A stretch of 64,000 nt of DNA from Paucibacter sp. DJ2R-2 (GTDB lineage Bacteria; Pseudomonadota; Gammaproteobacteria; Burkholderiales; Burkholderiaceae_C): NCBI RefSeq assembly GCF_025717675.1, contig NZ_JAJIRT010000001.1, positions 1,054,001-1,118,000 of the forward strand, given 5' to 3'. Shown piece by piece: positions 52,874 through 61,277 of the stretch (the stretch's first letter is position 1; the number at the start of each line of letters is the position of its first letter). The notes under the pieces were generated by a model, which was not told the origin of the DNA, did no database searches, and was given only the letters and a program-made list of their open reading frames with translations. A program made the translations under genes and the position numbers.

Positions 52874-54184
52874 ATGATGTCTCCGCTCCCTGGCCACCAA
52901 GGCAAGCGCCGCCCGCGCCGCCTTTGGCCGCTTCTCCTGCTCAGCCCTGTGCTGCTCTTGCTGATCGCCGCCGCCCTGGCGCTGCAAAGCCAGGCCCTGG
53001 TCACACCCGATGGCGGCGGATTGAGCCCCGCGCAGATCCAGAGCACCAAAGACTTTCTGCGCCGCAACGACCCGCGTCGCCAGGAAGCTGGCCCGCAACG
53101 CCTGCTGCGCATCGACGAGGGCCAGCTCAATCTGATGCTGATGCAGCTGGCCCAGCGCTACGGCCGAGGCCGCGGTGCGGCACAGATCCAGCTGCAAGCC
53201 GGCAGCGCCCGCTTGCAGGCCAGCTTCCCCCTGCCCCTGCTCGGCGCCTGGCTCAATCTCGAAGCCCAGCTGGGCCAGACCGCTGCCCTGCCGCGGGTTG
53301 AACGGCTGCGCCTGGGCCATCTGCCTCTGCCGGCATGGCTGGCCAACCCGGCACTGCGTCAGCTGATCACCAAGCTGGCCTTGCCGCCCCAGGCCCAGGT
53401 GGCCGGTGAGCTGGTCGAGACCCTGACCTTTCTGCCTCAGGAATTGCAGCTCGGATACCACTGGCAGGCCGACAGCCTGGACCATGTGCTGGGCGCCCTC
53501 TGGACACCGGCCGAGCGAGAGCGAGCCCAGGCCTACAGTCGGCGCTTGGCCGAGCTCAGCGCAAGCCTGGCCCCGGGCAGCTCGGTTTCGCTGGCCCTGC
53601 TGATGCCACCGATCTTCGAGCTGGTTCGCGCGCGCAGCGAAAGCGCTGAAGCCGACCCGGTGGCCGAGAACCGCAGCGCCTTGCTGACCCTGGCGCTGTT
53701 TGCCACCGGCCAGCACTGGAGCAAGCTGCTGCCCAGCGCACGCAGCTGGCCACAGCCACAGCCACGCATGGTCACCTTGGCCGGCCGCGAAGACTTTCCA
53801 CAGCATTTTTTGGTCTCGGCCGTGCTGGCCCTGGAGGGCAGCGGGCCCTTGGCGGACGCCATCGGCGTGTACAAGGAAGTGGCCGACTCACGGGGCGGCA
53901 GCGGCTTCAGCTTCAACGACATCGCAGCCGATCGGGCCGGCACGCGCTTCGGCCTGCTGGCCAAGGACGCGCCACGCAGCCTGCAAACCCTGATCCGCGC
54001 CGGCCTTCACGAGCAGGACTTCATGCCCGGCGTGGCCGACCTGCCAGAGTTCCTGAGCGCCGAGGCCTTCCAGCAGCGCTACGGCGGCATCGATGCACCG
54101 GCCTACCGCCGCATGATGGCCGAGATCGAGGCTCGCATCGACGCCCTGCCCCTGCTGCAACAGGCGGCCAGTCCCAGGCTGTGA
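52874..54184 (+). CDS. Uncharacterised secreted or membrane-anchored protein
   Basis: 436 residues (435 from the second ATG) with one N-terminal helix (LWPLLLLSPVLLLLIAAALA), probably an anchor. The mature part is unlike any family I know: IDEGQLNLMLMQLAQRYGRG, LPLPLLGAWLNLEAQLGQ-like repeats, and a C-terminal block FLVSAVLALEGSGPLADAIG followed by KEVADSRGGSGFSFNDIAAD. That block is conserved-looking and could be an active or binding site. It is divergent from the SNF2 helicase with a 71-bp gap, so the two promoters are back to back. Confidence 0.8.
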   Translation: MMSPLPGHQGKRRPRRLWPLLLLSPVLLLLIAAALALQSQALVTPDGGGLSPAQIQSTKDFLRRNDPRRQEAGPQRLLRIDEGQLNLMLMQLAQRYGRGRGAAQIQLQAGSARLQASFPLPLLGAWLNLEAQLGQTAALPRVERLRLGHLPLPAWLANPALRQLITKLALPPQAQVAGELVETLTFLPQELQLGYHWQADSLDHVLGALWTPAERERAQAYSRRLAELSASLAPGSSVSLALLMPPIFELVRARSESAEADPVAENRSALLTLALFATGQHWSKLLPSARSWPQPQPRMVTLAGREDFPQHFLVSAVLALEGSGPLADAIGVYKEVADSRGGSGFSFNDIAADRAGTRFGLLAKDAPRSLQTLIRAGLHEQDFMPGVADLPEFLSAEAFQQRYGGIDAPAYRRMMAEIEARIDALPLLQQAASPRL

Positions 54185-54356
54185 AGGGCATGCCGGCGAG
54201 CAGAGCGCCGGCACCAGAAAAGCGTGATGGATTCAACGCTTGCGCCTGCTGCGCAGGCCAAGCTCCCCCGGACTGCGGGTGCGGCGCCCCTGGGCCTGCG
54301 AGAGCGGGACGAACAGAATCGTTTCCTCAGCAGCAGTACGGAGTCGATAGATCGCC

Positions 54357-54959
54357 ATGGGCAGCGAAATCAGAACCGCGAGGCGCATCTGGTCCTTTGT
54401 GTCCGGCGCCTTGCTCTATCTCAGCGCCCTGGGCCTGGCACACACGGTGGCCAGCCAATTCTGGCCCATGAGCTTGCAAAACCTGCTGGGTGGAAGCGGC
54501 AGCTGGACCGCCCAGCTGGGGCAGGCGCTGCTGATCGCCCTGGTTCTCTACGGTTTCGCCTGGGTTTGGGCCTTGTTCACCGTTCGTCCGCAGCGCGGCC
54601 ACAGCCGGCACCCGACCACGGCCTGGTGCCTGGGCGGCATGGGCCTGGCCTGGCTGTTGGCCTTGCTGGCCGGCGTGCTGGAAGTCAGCGGCGTAGCCGG
54701 AGGCTACCAGCCCTCGCTGATCAGCCTGCTGCTCTCGTCCACCGTGCCGCCGCTCTGGGGCTCGCTCAACGGCGTGGCGGTGCTGCTGGCCATCGTCTCG
54801 GCCGGACGCTGGTCGGCCCGGCAGCGCCAACAGCGCAAGGCGCGGCAGTCCCAGCTGAACTCGCAACTGAACTCCCAAATGGACTCGGACCTGGAGTCCA
54901 CTTTGGAATCGCGCTTGGAGCACGGGCTGGCACCGGCACGCCAAGGCCAGGCGGCCTGA
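54357..54959 (+). CDS. Small multi-pass membrane protein
   Basis: 200 residues with four hydrophobic helices (FVSGALLYLSALGLAHTVAS, ALLIALVLYGFAWVWALFTV, CLGGMGLAWLLALLAGVLEV and one near 135-155) and a long hydrophilic tail with tandem Q(L/M)(N/D)S repeats (SQLNSQLNSQMDSDLESTLE). No family recognised. It may form a transcript with tapT, which starts 56 bp after its stop. Confidence 0.7.
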   Translation: MGSEIRTARRIWSFVSGALLYLSALGLAHTVASQFWPMSLQNLLGGSGSWTAQLGQALLIALVLYGFAWVWALFTVRPQRGHSRHPTTAWCLGGMGLAWLLALLAGVLEVSGVAGGYQPSLISLLLSSTVPPLWGSLNGVAVLLAIVSAGRWSARQRQQRKARQSQLNSQLNSQMDSDLESTLESRLEHGLAPARQGQAA

Positions 54960-55014
54960 AGGCGCTCGGCGCAGAAACCAGCGGGCCCAAGCCTGTGTTC
55001 TGATCTCGGCTGAC

Positions 55015-55662
55015 ATGCCGACCGAGCCTTCCGATTCATGTGTTTCTTCACCCGCCGAGCGGGTGCTGTGCAGGCGCTGCGAACTGCCGGCCAGCGCCTG
55101 CCTGTGCCGCTGGACCCAGGCGATCGACAACCCGGTGGAGATGCTGCTGCTGCAACACCCGCAAGAGCAACATCAATCCAAGGGCTCGGCGCGCCTGCTG
55201 CGCCTGAGCCTGGCGCATTGCCGGCTGTGGGTGGGCGAGCAATTCGAGGCGGGCGCTTTGCAAGCCGCGCTCGCGGCAGACGGGCGGCGTACTCTGCTGC
55301 TCTACCCGCCGACACCGGGCCAAACCAGCCCGGTGTTTGAGGTCATCGCAGACGATGCCAGGCCGCTGCGCTTGGTCGTGATCGACGCCACCTGGCGCAA
55401 AAGCCGCAAGATGCTGCTGCTCAACCCGGCCCTGCAAGCCCTGCCCCGACTGGTCCTGCAACAGCCACCACCCTCGCGCTATGCCGCCCACCGCAAAGCC
55501 GAGCGGGCCGAGCAACGCTCGACCCTGGAGGCGGCCGTGCTGGCCTTGCAAAGCCTGGAGGCACAGCCCGAGCGTTACGAGCCTCTGCTGCAGGCCTTCA
55601 GCGCCTGGCTGGGTGAGCGGCAGGCACGCGTGCCGACTCGTCCCGACCGTCAATGCGCCTGA
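55015..55662 (+). CDS. tapT: tRNA-uridine aminocarboxypropyltransferase (DTW domain)
   Basis: 215 residues. DTW-domain family; in E. coli TapT (YfiP) makes acp3U at position 47 of tRNA from SAM. The N-terminal zinc-type cysteines are CRRCELPASACLCRW, and the family motif occurs as VVIDATWRKSRKML (DATW form of DxTW), followed by RYAAHRKAERAEQRST. The 3' end overlaps the convergent radical SAM gene by 13 bp. Confidence 0.9.
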   Translation: MPTEPSDSCVSSPAERVLCRRCELPASACLCRWTQAIDNPVEMLLLQHPQEQHQSKGSARLLRLSLAHCRLWVGEQFEAGALQAALAADGRRTLLLYPPTPGQTSPVFEVIADDARPLRLVVIDATWRKSRKMLLLNPALQALPRLVLQQPPPSRYAAHRKAERAEQRSTLEAAVLALQSLEAQPERYEPLLQAFSAWLGERQARVPTRPDRQCA

Positions 55663-57581
55663 GTTAAGGCGCGAGCGATTCGGTGCCGCGCCACCGTGGT
55701 CTTAGGCACCTTGATGCTGAACCAGCTGCGCACATCCTGCTCCAGACCGATGCCGTGCATGTAGTTGTAGATGGCTTTCTTGAGCGCCTGACCCAAGACA
55801 TCGTGGTCCACGCCCGTGGGGTCGACAAAACCGACATCGTTTTTGGCAAAAGGGCTGGGCGGCAAAGGCAGCAGGCTGACGCCGAAGTCTTCGGGCTTCT
55901 GGCCCACGGGCGAATGCACGGTGCAGGCAAAGCGGTGGAAAAAACCGCTTTGAATGCAGCCGTTTTCGAACAGCTGGCGCACGTACTCGAGCGCGTCGAC
56001 CGTGTCCTGCACGGTCTGGGTCGGGAAGCCGTACATCAGGTAGGCATGGACCAGGATGCCGGCGTCGGTGAAGGCCTTGGTCACGCGCGCGACCTGGTCC
56101 ACCGACACACCCTTCTTCATCAGGTTCAGCAAGCGGTCGGAGGCAACCTCGAGCCCACCCGAGATGGCGATGCAGCCGCTGTCGGCCAGCTGCTGACAGA
56201 GCTCGGGGTTGAAGGATTTCTCGAAACGGATATTGCCCCACCAGGAAATGCCCAGTTGGCGCGCCTGCAACTCAGCGGCGAGCGCTTTCAAGGCCTTGGG
56301 CGGCGCGGCTTCGTCGACGAAATGGAAGCCCGTCTGGCCGGTCTCGGCGACGATGGCCTCGATGCGGTCCACCAGGGTCGCGGCCGACGCGCCCTCATAG
56401 CGCGAGATGTAGTCGAGGCTGACATCGCAGAAGCTGCACTTCTTCCAGTAGCAGCCATGGGCCACGGTCAACTTGTTCCAGCGCCCATCCGACCAGAGCC
56501 GGTTCATGGGGTTGAGCATGTCCAGCAGGGACAGGTAGCGATCCAGGGGCAGGCCGTCCCAGGTCGGCGTGCCCACCTCGGCAAACGCGATGTCGGGCTC
56601 GACGAAATTGATATAGCGCACCCGATCGTCCTCGCGCACAAAGGTGCGCACCAGGCGCTGACGCGAGCGCTGGCCTTGCAGATGCTCCAGCAGCGCCAGC
56701 AAGGGGCGCTCACCGGCGTCCAAGGTCAAGTAGTCGAAGTAGTCGAACACACGCGGCTCGCTGAGCTCGCGCAGCTCGGTGTTGACGAAGCCGCCACCCA
56801 AGGCCAGCACCACGCCAGGGTGTTCGGCCTTGATCGCCTGGGCGATGCGGAAGGCCGCGTAGACCGCGCCCGGGAAAGGCACCGAGATCAGCACCAGTTG
56901 CGGCTGGTGCTTGGCCACTGAAGCCAGCGCCAATTCGCGCAGGCTCTCGTCGACCAGGTTCAAGGGCGCAGCCAGGGCCTCGGCCAGAGGCTCGAAGGTC
57001 GGCTGGCTGGTGGCCAGGGACTCGGCATAGCGGACGAACTCGAAGCGAGGGTCCACAGCATCGCGCAAGACATCGGCCAGGTCGTTCAGATAGAGCGTGG
57101 CCAGGTGGCGGGCCCGGTCCTGCAGGCCCAGGGCACCAAAAGCCCAGGCCAGCGGGTCGCCGCCGTCTTCGTCCACATAGGCATCGAGCGAATCGAAACG
57201 CGGCCCTTCGGGCAAGAAGGCGCGGCTGTTGATCCGGTGGGCCAGGGTCGGATCGCGCCCTTGCAGAAAGGCGATGGTCGGCGTGATGGTCGAGAGATAA
57301 CGGTCAAAGTAGACGTCAAAACCCTGAACCATGGGCGTGCGCTGTTCGGGCGCCAGGGCCTGGATGCGTTCGCGCAAGGCCAGCAGGCCTGCGCGCGAGA
57401 ACAGCTGCAGCATCAGGGCCAGAGCCAAGTCCTCCTGCACCGCATCGATCTGGCGAGAGCGAAGAAAGCCGGTCAGATAGGCCGTGGACGGATACGGCGT
57501 GTTCAGCTGGGTCATCGGCGGGATGACCGACAACACGCGAAAAGCGCTGGACAGAGTGGGCGTCGAAGGCGTCAGGGTCAT
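55650..57581 (-). CDS. B12-binding-domain radical SAM protein
   Basis: 643 residues from ATG 57581 (57608 and 57626 are alternatives; the conserved part begins RVLSVIPPMTQLNTPYPSTA). The first half includes a cobalamin-binding-type Rossmann segment (LVLISVPFPGAVYAAFRIAQ and VVLALGGGFVNTELRE). The radical SAM domain starts at VAHGCYWKKCSFCDVSLDY: the cluster cysteines are spaced CX4CX2C, not the usual CX3CX2C. The TIM-barrel then continues with FVDEAAPPKALKALAAEL, SGGLEVASDRLLNLMKKG and LMYGFPTQTVQDTVDAL. It is probably a methyltransferase or a related enzyme of unknown substrate. It overlaps tapT at the 3' ends. Confidence 0.9.
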   Translation of the reverse strand: MTLTPSTPTLSSAFRVLSVIPPMTQLNTPYPSTAYLTGFLRSRQIDAVQEDLALALMLQLFSRAGLLALRERIQALAPEQRTPMVQGFDVYFDRYLSTITPTIAFLQGRDPTLAHRINSRAFLPEGPRFDSLDAYVDEDGGDPLAWAFGALGLQDRARHLATLYLNDLADVLRDAVDPRFEFVRYAESLATSQPTFEPLAEALAAPLNLVDESLRELALASVAKHQPQLVLISVPFPGAVYAAFRIAQAIKAEHPGVVLALGGGFVNTELRELSEPRVFDYFDYLTLDAGERPLLALLEHLQGQRSRQRLVRTFVREDDRVRYINFVEPDIAFAEVGTPTWDGLPLDRYLSLLDMLNPMNRLWSDGRWNKLTVAHGCYWKKCSFCDVSLDYISRYEGASAATLVDRIEAIVAETGQTGFHFVDEAAPPKALKALAAELQARQLGISWWGNIRFEKSFNPELCQQLADSGCIAISGGLEVASDRLLNLMKKGVSVDQVARVTKAFTDAGILVHAYLMYGFPTQTVQDTVDALEYVRQLFENGCIQSGFFHRFACTVHSPVGQKPEDFGVSLLPLPPSPFAKNDVGFVDPTGVDHDVLGQALKKAIYNYMHGIGLEQDVRSWFSIKVPKTTVARHRIARALTQAH

Positions 57582-57653
57582 GGGGGCGGGGCCGGCAGGG
57601 TGTGCCATTTTGCCAGCCGCCCTCATTTCATGTTCGCGACAAGCCCCAAGCCG

Positions 57654-59087
57654 TCAGGGGCTGATGGCCAGCGTGCACTGCTGACTGCTTTGCGTCGGGC
57701 AAGGGCCGCGCCAACGCAGGGCGGTGGCGGTTGCCGGAGGTAGGGGCGCGCTCAGGTTCTGGATTTCGGCCTTGGTCGGCTTGAAACTGGCCAGGGTGAT
57801 CCAGTTGCCCGCCGCACCAATTTGGTAGTCGAGGGTGTAGGTCGCTGCAGGACGCAAGGCCCGGCTGCTGATCAGATACTGGCCGCCTTCGAGCTTGAAG
57901 CTCGGCAGGTCGGCAAACGGCCGGGCCAGAGGCTCGCCCACAAACAGACCTTGCCCCGGCGACTGCAGCGACTTCCAATAGGCTTCGATCAGGCTCGCGC
58001 CTCGGTAGTACTGATCGATCAGCACCGAGGCCTTGGGGAACTTCTGGTTGAAATTGCAGGGCTCTTCAACAGTGCCGTAGCTGCCGGTCAAGCCGGCATC
58101 AAGCCAATTGAGCACTGTTGTCTGACCCCGGGCATCGGGCAGCTGGGCCGCATACGAGGTCAGCGAGTCGCCCACCGCTCCCGGCAGGTAGCTGTTACTG
58201 GCCAAACCCGGTGTGATCGGTAGCCCGGTGAAATAGAAAAGCAGCCCGGTTTGGTTCTCCACCGTGTCCTTGGATCCGCCGGCTGAGTTGTCCTGGTAGA
58301 TGAGCTTGAGCCGTCCGGCCCAGGAATCCGGCAGGGCCCGAAAGTCGACCGCGCGGGTGTTGCGGAAGATATCGCTCGTGTTCAACAGATACCCATCACC
58401 CTGCGGCTGACTGGCATCGGCCTTGACCCCTCGATCGATCAAGACCTTGGCCGCGTCAAGACTGCGAGCGCCGAGCATCATGGCCGGCCGGATCTGGTGG
58501 TCTGTCCAAGGGCGCCGGGACTCAGAGTCGTACAGCGGCGAAGCCTGGGTGTTGACGCAAGCCGCGTTGGGCACGCAGTACTTCGCGTCATAACCAAAAG
58601 CCAGGGCGCTGGTGATACCCATGGCACAACTGCCGACCACGCGCGAGGGAGCAGTCCAGGTCAACAACTGAGCCTGGATGCCGGCCGGCAACTTGGCGTC
58701 GATCTCAGCTTTTACGGCGGCGAAGTCGGTCGCGGAGATGGCATCGCCCTTGGTCGGCAATTTGACCCGGATCAGGTTTGTCGCCGGCACATTGCGCGCA
58801 CTCAGGTAATAGGCGGCAATGGCCTCGCCGAGCACATCACCCTCGGCCACAAGAACGGCCAAATCGGCTGCGGCCAAACCAGCGCGAGGCAAGTTCAGCC
58901 CGTAAGTGCTGTTGGCATTCGGGACGGGCGTGGGCGGCGGGCTGTCCGTACTGCCGCCCCCGCCTCCGCCACAGCCGGTGAGGCTTAAAGTCAATGACAC
59001 GACGAAGGCAGCCATCAAGGCCGGGCGGGCTGCAAACAAACCCCATGAACGGCCTGCACAGCTCAAAAGCAAGCGGGGCATCTTCAT
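57654..59087 (-). CDS. TIGR03790-like family lipoprotein
   Basis: 477 residues from ATG 59087 (59108 and 59081 are alternatives). The signal peptide ends in the lipobox LTGCGGGGGG followed by a Ser/Pro spacer. The conserved domain has LVAEGDVLGEAIAAYYLSAR, NVPATNLIRVKLPTKGDAIS and a Cys-containing middle, which match the TIGR03790 family of large predicted exported proteins of unknown function. It ends with a beta-rich segment (YTLDYQIGAAGNWITLASFK). In related genomes such proteins occur in species that make PEP-CTERM proteins, in keeping with two PEP-CTERM genes here. Confidence 0.82.
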   Translation of the reverse strand: MKMPRLLLSCAGRSWGLFAARPALMAAFVVSLTLSLTGCGGGGGGSTDSPPPTPVPNANSTYGLNLPRAGLAAADLAVLVAEGDVLGEAIAAYYLSARNVPATNLIRVKLPTKGDAISATDFAAVKAEIDAKLPAGIQAQLLTWTAPSRVVGSCAMGITSALAFGYDAKYCVPNAACVNTQASPLYDSESRRPWTDHQIRPAMMLGARSLDAAKVLIDRGVKADASQPQGDGYLLNTSDIFRNTRAVDFRALPDSWAGRLKLIYQDNSAGGSKDTVENQTGLLFYFTGLPITPGLASNSYLPGAVGDSLTSYAAQLPDARGQTTVLNWLDAGLTGSYGTVEEPCNFNQKFPKASVLIDQYYRGASLIEAYWKSLQSPGQGLFVGEPLARPFADLPSFKLEGGQYLISSRALRPAATYTLDYQIGAAGNWITLASFKPTKAEIQNLSAPLPPATATALRWRGPCPTQSSQQCTLAISP

Positions 59088-59108
59088 GACAAACGCAAAA
59101 ATCTCCAT

Positions 59109-59616
59109 GGCCTGAATGGTTCCACAAGCAGGGCTTGCCAGCGGTCAAGAATTGCAAGTGACTTACCCTGAGCGGCTGTCCAGTCTTCCCCTGCTCCGGC
59201 TGTGCATAAATGAGACATATGGTGGTGAGCTGGACCTGTCGGTACCCCCGGTTTGACAAGGGTACAGCCCCAGGTCGGGGCGTCGACTTCTTCTCGATTT
59301 GTCAGTTTACTGGGGCGTAACAACAAGTGTGCACACGCCAACTTCCCTAACTTGGTGCGATGCGCCCGTAAAAACCCCAAGTGCGTGCACAGCCCGCACT
59401 GCCTACATTTGCCTCACTCGATGCACAAGCTGTGCGAACGGCAGGTGCTAGGCGGGGCTGAGGAGACAAACTCAAGTTGTAGTGCAAGAACGACGCATAA
59501 AGTGACACAGTCACAATGGACGGGCACCTGAACTGGCTTCAGGTGCCCGTTTTACTTGCGCATCTGCTTTACTGGCCGCGCCTCCCTCTACCCCACCTGC
59601 TCGCTCCGCGCTGCCC
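59109..59616. other. 508-bp gap with an orphan terminator, no clear gene
   Basis: This stretch has visibly lower G+C than its surroundings. It contains the palindrome GTGTGCACAC (59327-59336), a TTGACA hexamer near 59252 with no matching -10, and short AT-rich stretches (GCATAAATGAGACATAT). A + strand frame at 59253-59531 has a TTG start and no ribosome site. The gap ends with the intrinsic terminator at 59520-59553, which faces rightward. A small RNA transcribed toward that terminator is possible. Confidence 0.55.
59520..59553 (+). terminator. Rho-independent terminator without an upstream gene
   Basis: ACGGGCACCTGAA (59520-59532), loop CTGGC, TTCAGGTGCCCGT (59538-59550) and TTT: a perfect 13-bp stem with T-run. 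It lies 64 bp before the TauE/SafE start and 430 bp after the TIGR03790 gene start, so it ends a transcript that is not from any called gene. Confidence 0.9.
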
Positions 59617-60375
59617 ATGGATTTGCTGACTGTCGCCCTCGCCTCCCTGCTGGCCGGATTCATCGATGCCGTGGTGGGCGGCGGCGGCTTGGTGCTGGTG
59701 CCGGCGCTGTTCAGCGTCTACCCTCAGACGGCGCCCGCAACCTTGTTCGGTACCAACAAGGGAGCCTCGATCTGGGGCACGGCCTGGGCCACATTCCAAT
59801 ACGCCAAGAAGGTGCAGCTGAACTGGAACGCCTTGTTGCCGGCCGCCGGCCTGGCCATGTTGGGTGGCTTCGGCGGCGCCTGGGCCGTCACCCAGGTTGA
59901 CCCCGGCTTTCTGCGCCGCGCCCTGCCCCTGGTTCTGCTGGCCGTGCTGGCCTACACCTTGATGCGCAAAGACCTGGGCCGCCACCATGCGCCGCGCTAC
60001 CAGGGCCGGCGCGAAACCCTGGTGGCGGGTTCCATTGCCTTGCTGATCGGCCTGTACGACGGCTTCTTCGGCCCGGGCACAGGCAGCTTCTTCGTCTTCT
60101 TGTTCGTGCGCTTGCTGGGCTACGACTTCTTGCACGCCTCGGCCACGGCCAAGCTGATGAACACCGCCACCAATGCCGCGGCCCTGCTCCTGTTCGGCAG
60201 CACTGGCCACATCTGGTGGCAGGTCGCCGCGGTGATGGCCGTGGCGAATGTTGTCGGCAGCTTGTTCGGCACCCGCATGGCCCTGGCGCGCGGGGCCGGC
60301 TTTGTGCGCAGCATGTTCATCGCCGTGGTCTCAGCGCTGATCCTCAAAACCGCCTGGGACGCCTTCTTCCGCTGA
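59617..60375 (+). CDS. TSUP-family (TauE/SafE) membrane transporter
   Basis: 252 residues with about eight membrane helices. The two-repeat pattern of the TauE/SafE family is clear: SLLAGFIDAVVGGGGLVLVP in the first half and GLYDGFFGPGTGSFFVFLFV in the second, with the loop LFGTNKGASIWGT. The family exports sulfite, sulfonates or other organosulfur anions; the substrate here is unknown. It is the first gene after the orphan terminator. Confidence 0.93.
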   Translation: MDLLTVALASLLAGFIDAVVGGGGLVLVPALFSVYPQTAPATLFGTNKGASIWGTAWATFQYAKKVQLNWNALLPAAGLAMLGGFGGAWAVTQVDPGFLRRALPLVLLAVLAYTLMRKDLGRHHAPRYQGRRETLVAGSIALLIGLYDGFFGPGTGSFFVFLFVRLLGYDFLHASATAKLMNTATNAAALLLFGSTGHIWWQVAAVMAVANVVGSLFGTRMALARGAGFVRSMFIAVVSALILKTAWDAFFR

Positions 60376-60443
60376 GCTTTTTGTAACCAGGCCCGGCGCC
60401 AGTCCCGCTACCATTGCGGCAACCAGGGGAAGGAAAGTACACC

Positions 60444-61262
60444 ATGCCAGTTGATCCAGATTTGCGCACGCTAGACATCGAAATTCCGACCCAGCCCGAG
60501 GTGCTGGTCAAACTGTCACTGCTGATGGCGGCCGAAGACATCGACCTGCCGGCCATGTCCGCCCTCATTGAGACCGATATGGCGCTCGCCGCGGCCGTTT
60601 TGAAGGCCGTCAATTCATCGCTTTACGGCCTGCGTGGCCGGGTGCAGACGGTGCATCAGGCGCTGACCTATCTGGGCATGCGCGAGGTTTCGGCCATCAC
60701 CTTTGAAATGGGTCTGCGGGCCGCCTTTCCCCCCGCCGCCGAACTCGAGCCGGTCTGGAAGCGGGCCTCCGAGCGCGGCGTGATGATGGGGCGCATCGGC
60801 CAGATGCTGGGCGTGGACCCTTGGGCGGCGCATTCGGCGGGTTTGTTCGAGGAGTGCGGCAAGGCCGTGCTCTACCGGCACGCGTCCGCACACTACCCGG
60901 CCATGCTGCGCGCTGCCGGTTCAGACGCCGAATTGGTGCAGCTGGAGCACACGGCATTTGGCGTCAGCCACGACGCACTGGGCGCGGCCTTGTGCGAAAG
61001 CTGGGGCCTGGCGCCGGCCGCCGTGGCCAGCGTGCGTCACCATGTGGAAGTGCAGAGCACCTTGAAAATGCCCGAAGCCCTGCAACGCCGGGGCGTCAGC
61101 GCCATTTCCACCGTCGCCTCGGTCCTGCTGAGCGAGCCCGAGCGCCTGGAAGAAGTCGCGCACGAGATCGCTCCCCAAGCCTCACTCGACGAAGCCCTGG
61201 TGCTGAGGGCCGCCCGTCGGGTGGTCGAACAACTGCAGCAGGCCAGCGAACACGAGCGCTGA
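60444..61262 (+). CDS. HDOD-domain signalling protein
   Basis: 272 residues. AAGGAAAG lies 7-14 bp upstream of the ATG. The HDOD region has EIPTQPEVLVKLSLLMAAED, DMALAAAVLKAVNSSLYGLR, QALTYLGMREVSAITFEMGL and HSAGLFEECGKAVLYR; the catalytic HD pair of true phosphohydrolases is replaced, as usual for HDOD. These proteins take part in signalling, often with GGDEF proteins, and a GGDEF gene is convergent 15 bp away. Confidence 0.92.
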   Translation: MPVDPDLRTLDIEIPTQPEVLVKLSLLMAAEDIDLPAMSALIETDMALAAAVLKAVNSSLYGLRGRVQTVHQALTYLGMREVSAITFEMGLRAAFPPAAELEPVWKRASERGVMMGRIGQMLGVDPWAAHSAGLFEECGKAVLYRHASAHYPAMLRAAGSDAELVQLEHTAFGVSHDALGAALCESWGLAPAAVASVRHHVEVQSTLKMPEALQRRGVSAISTVASVLLSEPERLEEVAHEIAPQASLDEALVLRAARRVVEQLQQASEHER

Positions 61263-61277
61263 GGCGCTTCTTTGCGC

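Noticed and set aside
59253-59531. 92-codon Cys/His-rich frame in the gap before the TauE/SafE gene
   Set aside because: TTG start without ribosome site, and the stop falls inside a terminator stem; composition does not look like neighbouring genes.
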